From Rhodoferax_B sp963512645 (lineage in GTDB: Bacteria; Pseudomonadota; Gammaproteobacteria; Burkholderiales; Burkholderiaceae_C): a stretch of DNA of 64,000 nt. The DNA is taken from the NCBI GenBank assembly GCA_963512645.1, contig CAUPNM010000019.1:33811-97810 (forward strand), written 5' to 3'. This document shows, one piece after another, positions 1 through 7,801 of this stretch. The notes under the pieces are model-generated. The model made no database searches and was not told the DNA's origin. It was given only the letters and a program-made list of their open reading frames with translations. A program made the translations under genes and the position numbers. Position 1 is the stretch's first letter. Each line of letters opens with the position of its first letter.

Positions 1-298
1 CGCCCATGTGGCGGGCAGCGCGGTGGAGCTGGCCAGCCTGGGCGAAGCGTTCGGCCACGGGGTACAGCTATTCAGCGCCAGCAACGAGAAGCTGATCGAC
101 AGTCTGCAGCGCATCGAGGGCAGCATCGGCCAGTCGGTGGCGCGCAGCGACGAGCAACTCGCCTACTACGTGGCCCAGGCCCGCGAGGTGATCGACCTGA
201 GCATCAGCTCGCAGCAAGGCCTGGTGGAAGACCTGCGTAGTCGTGGCAGCAGTCGCGGCAGCAAGCCCGCCGCCGTAGCCGCAGAGAGCGTGGCATGA
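1..298 (+). CDS. DUF802-domain protein, C-terminal end (cut by the window edge)
   Basis: Only the last 98 or so codons are present. The frame is open from base 2 to TGA at 296-298 and no start is visible inside the window. The fragment is hydrophilic, Ala/Ser/Gln/Glu-rich and helix-prone, like the tail of a long coiled coil, and has no membrane span. The assignment rests mainly on the neighbours: an OmpA-family gene overlapping by four bases (ATGA) and a DUF2894 gene, an arrangement I recall as DUF802-OmpA-DUF2894 in Burkholderiales. In that family the missing N-terminus carries membrane spans and the rest is predicted coiled coil. The function is not established. Confidence 0.6.
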   Translation, partial: AHVAGSAVELASLGEAFGHGVQLFSASNEKLIDSLQRIEGSIGQSVARSDEQLAYYVAQAREVIDLSISSQQGLVEDLRSRGSSRGSKPAAVAAESVA

Positions 299-942
299 CC
301 GGTACCGATGGCCTGGACGGTATCGAAGACGACAGCATCGCGCAGGCCGCACCGGTATGGGCAGTTTTTGGCGACCTGATGGCAGGCCTGCTGGGCGCGT
401 TTGTGCTGATCCTGGTGGGCGTGCTGGTGGTGCAGATGGACCTGGTGGCCAACCTGCAGGCCGAAGTGGGCAAGCGCCAAGCAGAAGAGCAGCGCCGCAT
501 GGCACTGGAAAAAGCCCTGGCCATTCCGCTGGCGGCGGGCCGGGTCACGCTGAACAACGGCCGCATCGGCATCAGCGGCAATGTGCTGTTCCCGGTCAAT
601 TCCGACCAATTGCGCCCTGAAGGGCAGCAACTGCTGAAAAGCCTGGTCCCGGCCTTGCAATTGGTCCTGGGTGAACGCGACGACATGATGATGGTCAGCG
701 GCTTTACCGACGACAAACCCATCGTTAGTGGCAACCAGCAATTTGCCGACAACCTGGAGCTATCGGCCCAGCGCGCCCTCAAGGTGACCCGTGCGCTGAT
801 CGATGAAGGCATGCCCTCGTCCAAAGTGTTTGCTGCGGCTTTCGGTGCCGAGCAGCCCGTGGCCTCCAACACCAGCGAGGAGGGTCGCGCACTGAACCGG
901 CGCGTGGAAATGGCCCCTGTGCCCCGCTCTGCCAAGCCATGA
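295..942 (+). CDS. OmpA-family protein with a MotB/ZorB-like membrane anchor
   Basis: 215 aa. Residues about 21-47 form one membrane span that contains an acidic residue, Asp27, in the context VFGDLMAGLLGAFVLIL. That matches the span of MotB/ZorB-type stator subunits, where the Asp carries the transported ion. A short helical linker follows (about 48-75), then an OmpA-like peptidoglycan-binding domain (about 90-210) with GFTDD near 147, the LSAQRA helix and a C-terminal NRRVEM. The start ATG overlaps the upstream TGA, and its own stop overlaps the next ATG, so the three genes look translationally coupled. Inference: a proton- or sodium-driven envelope complex with the upstream DUF802 protein as the MotA-like partner. 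A plain OmpA-like lipid-independent anchor is the alternative. Confidence 0.8.
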   Translation: MTGTDGLDGIEDDSIAQAAPVWAVFGDLMAGLLGAFVLILVGVLVVQMDLVANLQAEVGKRQAEEQRRMALEKALAIPLAAGRVTLNNGRIGISGNVLFPVNSDQLRPEGQQLLKSLVPALQLVLGERDDMMMVSGFTDDKPIVSGNQQFADNLELSAQRALKVTRALIDEGMPSSKVFAAAFGAEQPVASNTSEEGRALNRRVEMAPVPRSAKP

Positions 943-1526
943 GCGAGCCGGGAGTGCCGTCGCTACAGTCGCTGCGCAATGCAGATGCCCAGCGCTTGGA
1001 CCCCGCACGTTTCCATTACCTGGAAGTGCTTTCACGCCGCGCGTCCGCCGCATCAGGTGCGCTGCAGCCCATTTTGCAGGCCAAGCTGGCCACGGCACTG
1101 GCCGACTACAGCCAGCGCTGGGGGCAAGCACAGGGCCTGCGCCGGCCCGGTGCGCAAGCGGTGCCGAACAACGGCCTTGAAGCACTGGCGGAACTGAACC
1201 ACTACATCCGCCGCACCACGCAACAAGGCCACCACCACGGCCCCCGGCCAGAGCTGAAAAGCGTGCGCGGTTTCCGCGAGGTGTGGTCCAAAATCGCCGC
1301 CATCGACCATATGGACCAGGCCATGGTGCGCGGCCCCGAGAACGCCGGTCCGCTGAATCCCCACATGCTGGTGCTGCGCTCCCTGGCGCTGATGCGCCAG
1401 CTATCGCCCGACTACCTGCAGCGTTTTCTGTCGCACGTGGACTCGCTGCTGTGGTTGGACCAGGAAAACCAGAAACACACGCCGGCTGAGGCCAAGCCAG
1501 CGCGCAAGAGTCGGCCCAAGAAGTAG
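939..1526 (+). CDS. DUF2894 domain protein
   Basis: 195 aa, soluble, with no signal peptide or membrane span. The middle contains a His/Arg-rich stretch (RRTTQQGHHHGPRPELKS, about 88-105) and an aromatic segment (FREVWSKIAAIDHMDQAM) typical of DUF2894, and the C-terminus is a basic Lys/Arg/Pro tail. The ATG at 939 overlaps the TGA of the OmpA-like gene. The family has no known function. Its persistent pairing with the DUF802 and OmpA-like genes suggests a cytoplasmic partner of that membrane complex. Confidence 0.7.
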   Translation: MSEPGVPSLQSLRNADAQRLDPARFHYLEVLSRRASAASGALQPILQAKLATALADYSQRWGQAQGLRRPGAQAVPNNGLEALAELNHYIRRTTQQGHHHGPRPELKSVRGFREVWSKIAAIDHMDQAMVRGPENAGPLNPHMLVLRSLALMRQLSPDYLQRFLSHVDSLLWLDQENQKHTPAEAKPARKSRPKK

Positions 1527-1540
1527 GTGCAAGTGGCAGG

Positions 1541-1571
1541 TTAAGTTTCGCCTAAGCCAAAAAAATACATA
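1541..1571 (+). promoter_or_regulatory. Candidate autoregulatory site and -10 box of the response-regulator operon
   Basis: Two half-sites, TTAAG at 1541 and CTAAG at 1552, lie 11 bases apart on the same face, the spacing typical of OmpR/PhoB-family dimers. A TACATA box at 1566-1571 follows. If it is the -10, transcription would begin about 1578, almost at the ATG at 1580, so the message would be leaderless or nearly so. No clear Shine-Dalgarno sequence precedes the ATG, which fits. Pattern seen by eye only. Confidence 0.35.
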
Positions 1572-1579
1572 CTCGCGGC

Positions 1580-2239
1580 ATGCGTTTGTTACTGGTAGAA
1601 GACGACCCCATGATCGGTGAAACCGTGCTCGACGTGCTGCGCGCCGAGCATTTCGCCGTAGACTGGGTAAAAGACGGCGAAATGGCCGACACCGCCCTGC
1701 GCAGCGCCCGCTACGACTTGGTGCTGCTCGACCTGGGCCTGCCTCGGCGCGACGGGCTGGACGTGCTAAAGGCCCTGCGCCAACGCAAAGATGCCACCCC
1801 GGTGCTGGTGGTCACCGCCCGCGACGCCGTGGCCCAGCGCGTTGCCGGGCTGGATGCCGGGGCCGACGACTACGTGCTCAAACCCTACGACATCGACGAG
1901 CTGCTGGCCCGCATCCGCGCCCTGACCCGGCGCAGCGCGGGGCGCGCCGACCCGGTGCTGGAAGTGCACGGCCTGCGCCTGAACCCCGCCACCTTTGAGG
2001 CCACCCGCGACGGCCAGCCCGTCACCCTCTCAAAACGCGAATGGGCTGTGCTGGAGGCGCTGATGGCCCGCCCCGGCGTGGTGTTTTCGCGGGCCCAGCT
2101 GGAAGAAAAGCTCTACAGCTGGAAAGACGACGTGAGCAGCAACGCCGTCGAGGTCTACATCCACGGCCTGCGCAAAAAGCTGGGGGCAGAGCTGATCCAG
2201 AACGTGCGCGGCCTGGGTTATGTGATGCCCAGGCCATGA
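1580..2239 (+). CDS. OmpR-family response regulator (QseB/TctD-like)
   Basis: 219 aa, the full length of the family. It has an N-terminal receiver domain with acidic residues Glu7, Asp8 and Asp9, the phospho-acceptor Asp51 (LLDLGLPRRDG), Thr/Ala switch residues near 79 and Lys101 (LKPYDIDEL). The C-terminal winged helix (about 125-217) includes the recognition-helix segment SNAVEVYIHGLRKKLG. The stop TGA overlaps the ATG of the histidine kinase gene, so the pair is coupled. The DNA targets cannot be read from sequence, but a direct repeat just upstream may be its own binding site. It resembles the QseB, PmrA and TctD branches, and I cannot separate these. Confidence 0.93.
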   Translation: MRLLLVEDDPMIGETVLDVLRAEHFAVDWVKDGEMADTALRSARYDLVLLDLGLPRRDGLDVLKALRQRKDATPVLVVTARDAVAQRVAGLDAGADDYVLKPYDIDELLARIRALTRRSAGRADPVLEVHGLRLNPATFEATRDGQPVTLSKREWAVLEALMARPGVVFSRAQLEEKLYSWKDDVSSNAVEVYIHGLRKKLGAELIQNVRGLGYVMPRP

Positions 2240-3573
2240 ACTCCATCCGTCGGCGGCTATTGGGCTCCGTGATGACCGCCATCGTGGTGGCGGCGCTGTT
2301 CCAGGCTGCATCTGCCTACCGGGGTGCGTTGCAGCAGGCCGACGAAATGTTCGACTACCACTTGCAGCAAATGGCCTACGCGCTGCGCAACGGTGCCCTC
2401 AGCCAAAGCGCCCCCCAAGCCCCCTTTGATGCCGACTACGAGGTACAGATCTGGAGCGCAGACGGCGTGCAGTTGTTCCAGTCGCATGTCAACCGCCTGC
2501 CGCCGCAGGCCGTGCTGGGCTTCTCCGACGTGCAACAAAACGGCACGCGCTACCGCGTCTACTCCATCCAGACCCCAGCGCAAACCATCCAGATCGCCCA
2601 GGACCTGAGCGCCCGCCAGGCCCGCGCCCGCGCCCTGGCTGTGCGCGCCATGCTGCCCATGGCCGCCATGGCGCCGCTGCTGATGATGGCGCTGTGGTGG
2701 GCCATCCGCAGCGCCCTGAAGCCCCTGGAGCGCACCCGCCAGCAGGTGGCCGCCCGCGCGGTGGACGACCTGTCGCCCCTGCCCGAAGCCGACCTGCCCG
2801 ACGAGGTGCTGCCGCTGGTGCGCGAGCTGAACCTGCTGTTTGGCCGGGTGCATACCGCCTTCGATGCCCAAAAATCCTTTGTGGCCAATGCCGCGCACGA
2901 GCTGCGTTCGCCGCTCACCGCCCTCAAGCTGCAGGCCCAGGCGCTGGACCGCGCGCCCGACGCGCCCACCCGCAGCATCGCCATCGCCCGGCTGCACCAG
3001 GGCATCGACCGCGCGGTGCGCCTGATGAACCAACTGCTGGTGCTGGCCCGCCAAGAGTCGGCCAGCGACACGCCGCCCGAGCCCATCGCGCTGCACGACC
3101 TGGTGCGCCTGGGTGTGGAGGAGGCCCTGCCACAGGCCCAAGAACGCCACATCGACCTGGGTGCGCACCTTGGCGATGCGGTGCAAGTGCAAGGCCACCC
3201 CGATGCCCTGCGCATCCTGCTGCGCAACCTGCTGGACAACGCGCTGAAATACACGCCTGAGCGGGGTCGGGTGGATGTGGCCATCACGTCTGAAAACGGC
3301 GCGGTCGTGCTGGCCGTGGAAGACTCCGGCCCTGGCATCGCCCCCGCCGATCTGGAAAAAGTGTTTGACCGTTTCTACCGCAGCGCCGAGGCCACGGCAG
3401 GCGGCAGCGGGTTGGGCTTGGCCATTGCGCAGGCGATTGCACAGGCGCACGGCGCGAAATTGCGGCTAGACGTTTCGCCCACGCTGGGCGGCTTGCGCGT
3501 GGCGCTGGTGTTTACAAACCCGCCAGCAGCTCCGCAAACGCCTGCGACCGGCCCTGGCGCGAAGCGTTCTTGA
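2236..3573 (+). CDS. Sensor histidine kinase (QseC/TctE-like), 3' end runs into the neighbouring gene
   Basis: 445 aa from the ATG that overlaps the regulator's stop; the longer upstream frame overlaps coding sequence and is not used. Two spans (about 9-28 and 140-162) enclose a periplasmic sensor domain. The cytoplasmic part has the H-box AHELRSPLTAL with His221, the N-box NLLDNALKYTP, G1 VEDSGPGI, the F-box FDRFYR and G2 GGSGLGLAIA, so it should be active. After the usual end (GGLRVALVF) the frame continues about 19 residues (Pro/Ala-rich, ending GAKRS) that lie antisense to the end of the glycosyltransferase gene. The tail is probably accidental. Confidence 0.93.
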   Translation: MNSIRRRLLGSVMTAIVVAALFQAASAYRGALQQADEMFDYHLQQMAYALRNGALSQSAPQAPFDADYEVQIWSADGVQLFQSHVNRLPPQAVLGFSDVQQNGTRYRVYSIQTPAQTIQIAQDLSARQARARALAVRAMLPMAAMAPLLMMALWWAIRSALKPLERTRQQVAARAVDDLSPLPEADLPDEVLPLVRELNLLFGRVHTAFDAQKSFVANAAHELRSPLTALKLQAQALDRAPDAPTRSIAIARLHQGIDRAVRLMNQLLVLARQESASDTPPEPIALHDLVRLGVEEALPQAQERHIDLGAHLGDAVQVQGHPDALRILLRNLLDNALKYTPERGRVDVAITSENGAVVLAVEDSGPGIAPADLEKVFDRFYRSAEATAGGSGLGLAIAQAIAQAHGAKLRLDVSPTLGGLRVALVFTNPPAAPQTPATGPGAKRS

Positions 3574-4744
3574 CGGCGGCGGGGTCGGGCAAACGCACCG
3601 CCTGGGCCCGCACATCGGCCACAAACTGCGGCAACAGGGCGGCAATTTCGTCCACCGAGTCGATACGCGCCATGGCCTCTAGCCCGGCACCGCGCAGCAC
3701 ACCCGCGGTGTCGCCCACCGGGTCGGTCAGGCCGAGAATGGGGCGGCCCGCGCGCAGGTATTCGTAAATCTTGGCGGGAATCTGGGCGTTGCAGTTGCTG
3801 GCCTGCATGACCAGCAAGGCATCCACCGACAGCATTTCAGCCAGGGCCTCGCGGTAGGGCACGGCGGGGCTGAGTTCGATGAAGTCCTGCACGCCGTGCT
3901 GGGTAGCCAACTGGGTCAGCATGTCGTCGTGGGCCGAGGCGCGGAAACGGATCTGCAGCTGCCGGGCCGTCAACGCCCCGCTGGCCTTGAGGCGCTGCAG
4001 GGCCTGTAACAGCTGGGTCGGGTCGCGCTCGGACGGGTAGACGATGCCGCTGTGCAGCAGCACCACGGGCTGGTCGTCGGTCAGCGCACGCACCGGGGCG
4101 CGGGGCGCGTTGGCAAAGCTTTCTTCGTCATAGCCGTTTTCCAGCACAGTGATGCGGCTGGCGGCCTGGGGGTAGCGCTCGCGGTACATCTGCGCTGCGC
4201 CGGGGGTGGTGAAGACGCTGCGGCTGGCCTGCTCTACCGCCTCCTGCTCGATGCGCTGGTAACTGCGCCAGGTGATGGGGTCGGCGGGGTAGCCGTCTTG
4301 CGCCATCGGGTCGCGGAAATCGGCAATCCAGGGCAAACCCGTCTTTTGGTGCAACTGCTGGGCAATCACGTGGGCGGTGGCGATGGGGTAGGTGGACCAG
4401 ATCGCGTCGGGCTTGAATTCCTTGATGAGCTGCAGGCCCTGGCGCACTGCGTCAAAGCGCCAGCTGATCCAGCGGTCGGGCCGGGCCATCCAGCCCATGT
4501 AGCGGCCCTGGATGTTCAGATGCCTGGCGGTGTCGAGGGCGAAGGCGCGGCGCACCACGGTGCCTTCTGGCACGTCGTTCATCAAATCGGGGCTGGTGCG
4601 CTCGTAGGCGCGCGGGTCGGCAGTCAGCACCACCGGCTTCCAGCCCAGCGCGGGCAGGTGCTGCACAAAGCGCAAGGTCCGCTGGATACCACTGCTGCCC
4701 GCCAGCGGCGGGAAGTGGTAGGCGATCATCAAAACTGTTTTCAC
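3512..4744 (-). CDS. Family 4-like glycosyltransferase (GT-B fold)
   Basis: 410 aa from a GTG start. The N-terminus MIAYHFPPLAGSSGIQRTLR has the Gly-rich loop of GT4 enzymes. Residues about 130-150 (GLPWIADFRDPM) match the acceptor-side core, and the C-terminal half carries the donor-site pattern around PAKIYEYLRAGRPILGL, with the Glu used for the nucleotide sugar. No membrane span is seen. It should transfer a sugar in surface-glycan synthesis; substrate unknown. It is divergent from the beta-helix gene and its 3' end overlaps the kinase gene by 62 bases tail to tail. Confidence 0.85.
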   Translation of the reverse strand: MKTVLMIAYHFPPLAGSSGIQRTLRFVQHLPALGWKPVVLTADPRAYERTSPDLMNDVPEGTVVRRAFALDTARHLNIQGRYMGWMARPDRWISWRFDAVRQGLQLIKEFKPDAIWSTYPIATAHVIAQQLHQKTGLPWIADFRDPMAQDGYPADPITWRSYQRIEQEAVEQASRSVFTTPGAAQMYRERYPQAASRITVLENGYDEESFANAPRAPVRALTDDQPVVLLHSGIVYPSERDPTQLLQALQRLKASGALTARQLQIRFRASAHDDMLTQLATQHGVQDFIELSPAVPYREALAEMLSVDALLVMQASNCNAQIPAKIYEYLRAGRPILGLTDPVGDTAGVLRGAGLEAMARIDSVDEIAALLPQFVADVRAQAVRLPDPAAVKNASRQGRSQAFAELLAGL

Positions 4745-4778
4745 ACGGGAAGCCTTGTGGACACGACCTGCGCAGCAC

Positions 4779-4845
4779 TGCGCAAGTCCTTGGTTATCAG
4801 GACTTACGCAAGTTCCCCCTGTAAGCCCGAAAGGCGATACAGGGG
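4779..4845. repeat. Two adjacent inverted repeats between divergent genes (possible MITE or IS remnant)
   Basis: First arm pair: TGCGCAAGTCC at 4779-4789 against GGACTTACGCA at 4800-4810, one mismatch in 11. Second: CCCCTGTA at 4816-4823 against TACAGGGG at 4838-4845, with an inner GCC/GGC pair, giving a strong hairpin. No open frame and no transposase lie nearby. The AGGACTTACGCA-type end is seen on some insertion sequences, so a remnant is possible. A related inverted pair lies upstream of gltB. The rest of 4745-4915 shows nothing further. Confidence 0.5.
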
Positions 4846-4915
4846 CGCTGGGTCAGTCCTAGTTATTTCTGCTGCGAGATCATACGGGTAGAAGCGTGAC
4901 ACGGCATCCGGCAGA

Positions 4916-6091
4916 ATGCCTCGACATATGACATCCCCAGCCCACCTCTGTCTTCTGCGTTACATCCGTTTTTTAGCCCTGTGGCTGTTGCTGTGTGGCG
5001 TGGCCATGGCCCAAAGCGCGGTCAACACGCTGCAGGTCGGTCCGCAGCGAGCTATTAAAACAATAGCTGCCGCCGCCCGTGTGGCAAGCGCAGGCAGCAT
5101 TATTGAAGTAGATGCAGGCGAATACGTGGGCGACGTGGCGGTGTGGACCCAGCCCAACCTGACGCTGCGCGCCGTGGGTGGCCGGGTGCGCCTGCAGGCC
5201 AACGGCATGGCGGCAGAGGACAAAGCCATCTGGGTGGTACGTTCGCCAAAATTCACGGTGGAAGGCTTTGACTTTGAAGGCGCGCAGGTGACGGGCCGCA
5301 ATGGCGCGGGCATCCGTTTTGAATCGGGCTGGCTGGTGGTGCGCAACTGCAGCTTCACGCGCAACGAAATGGGCTTGCTCACCAGCAACAACCCCGATGC
5401 CGTGCTGGAGGTGGAAAACAGCGAATTCGCCTACAACATGCGCCCCGACGGGCACAACCACAACCTCTACATCGGCCAGATCGCCCGCGCAACTATTACC
5501 GGCAGTTACCTGCACCACGCCCGCACCGGCCACCTGCTGAAAAGCCGCGCCGCCATTACCCACGTTTTGTACAACCGCCTGACCGACGACGGCGGCAGCG
5601 CCAGCTACGAGCTGGAGTTTCCCAACGGCGGCGTAGCGGTAGTGGTGGGCAACATCCTCCAGCAAGGCACGTTGACCGAAAACCCCGCCCTTATCTCCTT
5701 CGGGGCCGAGGGCTACACCTGGCCCGCCAACCAGCTCAGCCTGGCCTACAACACCCTGGTGGACGACCTGCCCCAAGGCGGCGCCTGGCTGCGCGTCAAA
5801 CCCGGTGCCGCGACGGTACTGGCCGTGAACAACCTGCTGGTCGGCACAGCGCCGCTGCAGGCCACCGCGTCGGAAGACTTCCGCAACAACTTCCACACCG
5901 ACCGCAGCAGCTTTGCGCCCGGTGGCGACTTCCGGCTGCGCGCAGACTCGCCACTGCGGGGCAAAGCCATTGCCCTGGACAAAACCCTGCAAGCGCAGCG
6001 TGAATATAGTCACGCAGCCAAGAGCATTGCGCTGGGCAATGCCCCGCATAATCCCGGGGCGATGCAGCAGCTGCCAACACGTCGGCCCTGA
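4916..6091 (+). CDS. Secreted right-handed parallel beta-helix protein
   Basis: 391 aa. A signal peptide (about 1-33, hydrophobic LALWLLLCGVA, likely cut after AMA) precedes a repetitive body. The spacing of short beta-strands with Asn and Gly turns (FTVEGFDFEGAQV, LVVRNCSFTRNEMGL, LEVENSEFAYNM, ATITGSYLHHA) is that of pectate-lyase/NosD-type parallel beta helices (Beta_helix families). Such proteins bind or cleave polysaccharides, and no catalytic set could be assigned. ATG 4916 is used; ATG 4928 is possible. A 19-base palindrome (5050-5068) sits in frame near the 5' end. It is followed after 25 bases by the asparagine-synthetase-like gene, so a shared role in surface glycan work is inferred. 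Confidence 0.8.
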   Translation: MPRHMTSPAHLCLLRYIRFLALWLLLCGVAMAQSAVNTLQVGPQRAIKTIAAAARVASAGSIIEVDAGEYVGDVAVWTQPNLTLRAVGGRVRLQANGMAAEDKAIWVVRSPKFTVEGFDFEGAQVTGRNGAGIRFESGWLVVRNCSFTRNEMGLLTSNNPDAVLEVENSEFAYNMRPDGHNHNLYIGQIARATITGSYLHHARTGHLLKSRAAITHVLYNRLTDDGGSASYELEFPNGGVAVVVGNILQQGTLTENPALISFGAEGYTWPANQLSLAYNTLVDDLPQGGAWLRVKPGAATVLAVNNLLVGTAPLQATASEDFRNNFHTDRSSFAPGGDFRLRADSPLRGKAIALDKTLQAQREYSHAAKSIALGNAPHNPGAMQQLPTRRP

Positions 6092-6116
6092 TATTTTTGC
6101 TTTCTACGCTTCCACT

Positions 6117-7799
6117 ATGTCCTCACACACCCCCTCCCTCGCACCCCTGGTACTTGGCAGCCCCCGCTTTACCGATGCCCGCCTGGCCGCGATTGCCACC
6201 ACCAACGGCCCGCTGGCCGCCTGGCAAGCCGCCTGCGCCGCCGATGCGGCCAGCGCCGCGCTGCAGGCTACGGGCGACTTTGCGGTGGGGCTGCAAGAGC
6301 CCTCGGGCCGCACGTTTTTGGCGGTAGACCGTTTTGCCATCCGCAGCCTGTGCTACCGGGTGGTGGACGGGCAGATCCGCTTTGCGGGCCGCGCCGACGA
6401 GCTGGCCGACGGTGCCGACATCGACCCGCAGGCCATCTTCGACTACCTTTACTTCCACGCCATCCCCTCCCCGCGCACCATCTTCAAGGGCGTGTTCCGC
6501 CTGCCGCCGGGCCACTACGCGCTGTTTGAGCACGGCAAACTCACCGTCGCGCCCTACTGGGTGCCGACCTTCATCGAGCCGCGCAGCGCCTCGTTCAACA
6601 GCCTGCGCGAAGAGTTTCGCGGCCTGGTGCGCACTGCCGTCAACGCCCAGCTCGACGGCGGCACAGCTGCCTGCTTTTTGAGCGGCGGCACCGACAGCTC
6701 CACCGTGGCCGGCATGCTCAGCGAGATCGGTGGCAAGCAGGGCCAGAAGGCCGCCACCTACTCCATCGGCTTCGATGCCGAGGGCTACGACGAGATGGAA
6801 TACGCCCGGCTGGCCTCGCGCCACTTCAACACCGAGCACCACGAGTACTACGTCACCCCCGACGACCTGGTGCGCAGCATCGCCGACGTAGCCCGCTCCT
6901 ACGACCAGCCGTTCGGCAACTCGTCCGCCCTGCCCTCGTACTACTGCGCCCGCAAGGCCAAAGATGACGGCGTGACCAAAATTTTGGCCGGTGACGGCGG
7001 CGACGAACTCTTTGGCGGCAACAGCCGCTACGCCAAGCAGCGCGTGTTCGGCTGGTACGACATGGTGCCCAGCGGCATCCGCAAGGGCCTGATGGAGCCG
7101 GTGCTGGCCCAAACCGCCGAGAGCAGCATTTCCCTGCTGAGCAAGGCCTCCAGCTATGTGGAGCAGGCCAAGGTGCCGCTGCCCGACCGCCTGCAGATGT
7201 ACAACCTGCTGCTGCGCCTGGGCGTGAACGATGTGCTGACCCCGGCGTTTCTGAGCCAGGTCAACATCCAGGGCCCGGCCGAACAGCAGCGCGGCATCTG
7301 GAACCAGCCCACCACCGGCAGCCAGCTCAACCGCATGCTGGCCTTCGACTGGCGCTACACCCTGGCCGAAAGCGACCTGCCCAAGGTCTGCGGCACCACC
7401 CGGCTGGCGGGCCTGCACGTGGGCTTTCCCATGCTGAACGAGGCGCTGCTGGACTTCTCGCTCAAGCTGCCGCTGGAGTACAAGCTCAAGGGCCTGAAGC
7501 TGCGTTGGTTCTTCAAGGAAGCCCTGCGCGGTTTCCTGCCCGACGAGATTCTGACCAAGAAGAAACAGGGCTTCGGCCTGCCCTTCGGCGTGTGGGCCAC
7601 CCGCCACGACGGCCTCAAGAAGGTAGCCACCGACTCCCTCAACAGCCTGGCCACCCGCAACATCGTGCGCCCCGAATTCATCCGCAGCCTGCTGACCGAG
7701 CGGCTGCAGGAGCACCCCGGCTACTACGGCGAGATGGTGTGGATTTTGATGATGCTGGAGCAGTGGCTGCAGGCGCATGCGCCGGGATTCAAGCTATAG
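6117..7799 (+). CDS. Asparagine-synthetase homologue lacking the glutaminase cysteine
   Basis: 560 aa from ATG 6117; the frame extends upstream but overlaps the previous gene. The C-terminal part is an intact ATP-pyrophosphatase domain with the P-loop SGGTDSST (189-196) and the GDGGDELFGG motif, as in AsnB. The N-terminal Ntn-like fold is recognisable (GDFAVGLQEP, VDRFAIRSLCYR, FKGVFRLPPGHY), but the protein does not begin with Met-Cys and no early cysteine takes that place. It should therefore not hydrolyse glutamine by the usual route and may use ammonia or amidate another carboxylate. Neighbours (glycosyltransferase, beta helix) point to a modified glycan or peptide rather than to free asparagine supply. 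Confidence 0.85.
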   Translation: MSSHTPSLAPLVLGSPRFTDARLAAIATTNGPLAAWQAACAADAASAALQATGDFAVGLQEPSGRTFLAVDRFAIRSLCYRVVDGQIRFAGRADELADGADIDPQAIFDYLYFHAIPSPRTIFKGVFRLPPGHYALFEHGKLTVAPYWVPTFIEPRSASFNSLREEFRGLVRTAVNAQLDGGTAACFLSGGTDSSTVAGMLSEIGGKQGQKAATYSIGFDAEGYDEMEYARLASRHFNTEHHEYYVTPDDLVRSIADVARSYDQPFGNSSALPSYYCARKAKDDGVTKILAGDGGDELFGGNSRYAKQRVFGWYDMVPSGIRKGLMEPVLAQTAESSISLLSKASSYVEQAKVPLPDRLQMYNLLLRLGVNDVLTPAFLSQVNIQGPAEQQRGIWNQPTTGSQLNRMLAFDWRYTLAESDLPKVCGTTRLAGLHVGFPMLNEALLDFSLKLPLEYKLKGLKLRWFFKEALRGFLPDEILTKKKQGFGLPFGVWATRHDGLKKVATDSLNSLATRNIVRPEFIRSLLTERLQEHPGYYGEMVWILMMLEQWLQAHAPGFKL

Positions 7800-7801
7800 G
7801 C

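Noticed and set aside
6117..7799. Ordinary asparagine synthetase B
   Set aside because: The N-terminal Met-Cys required for glutaminase action is missing and the gene context is not amino acid metabolism.
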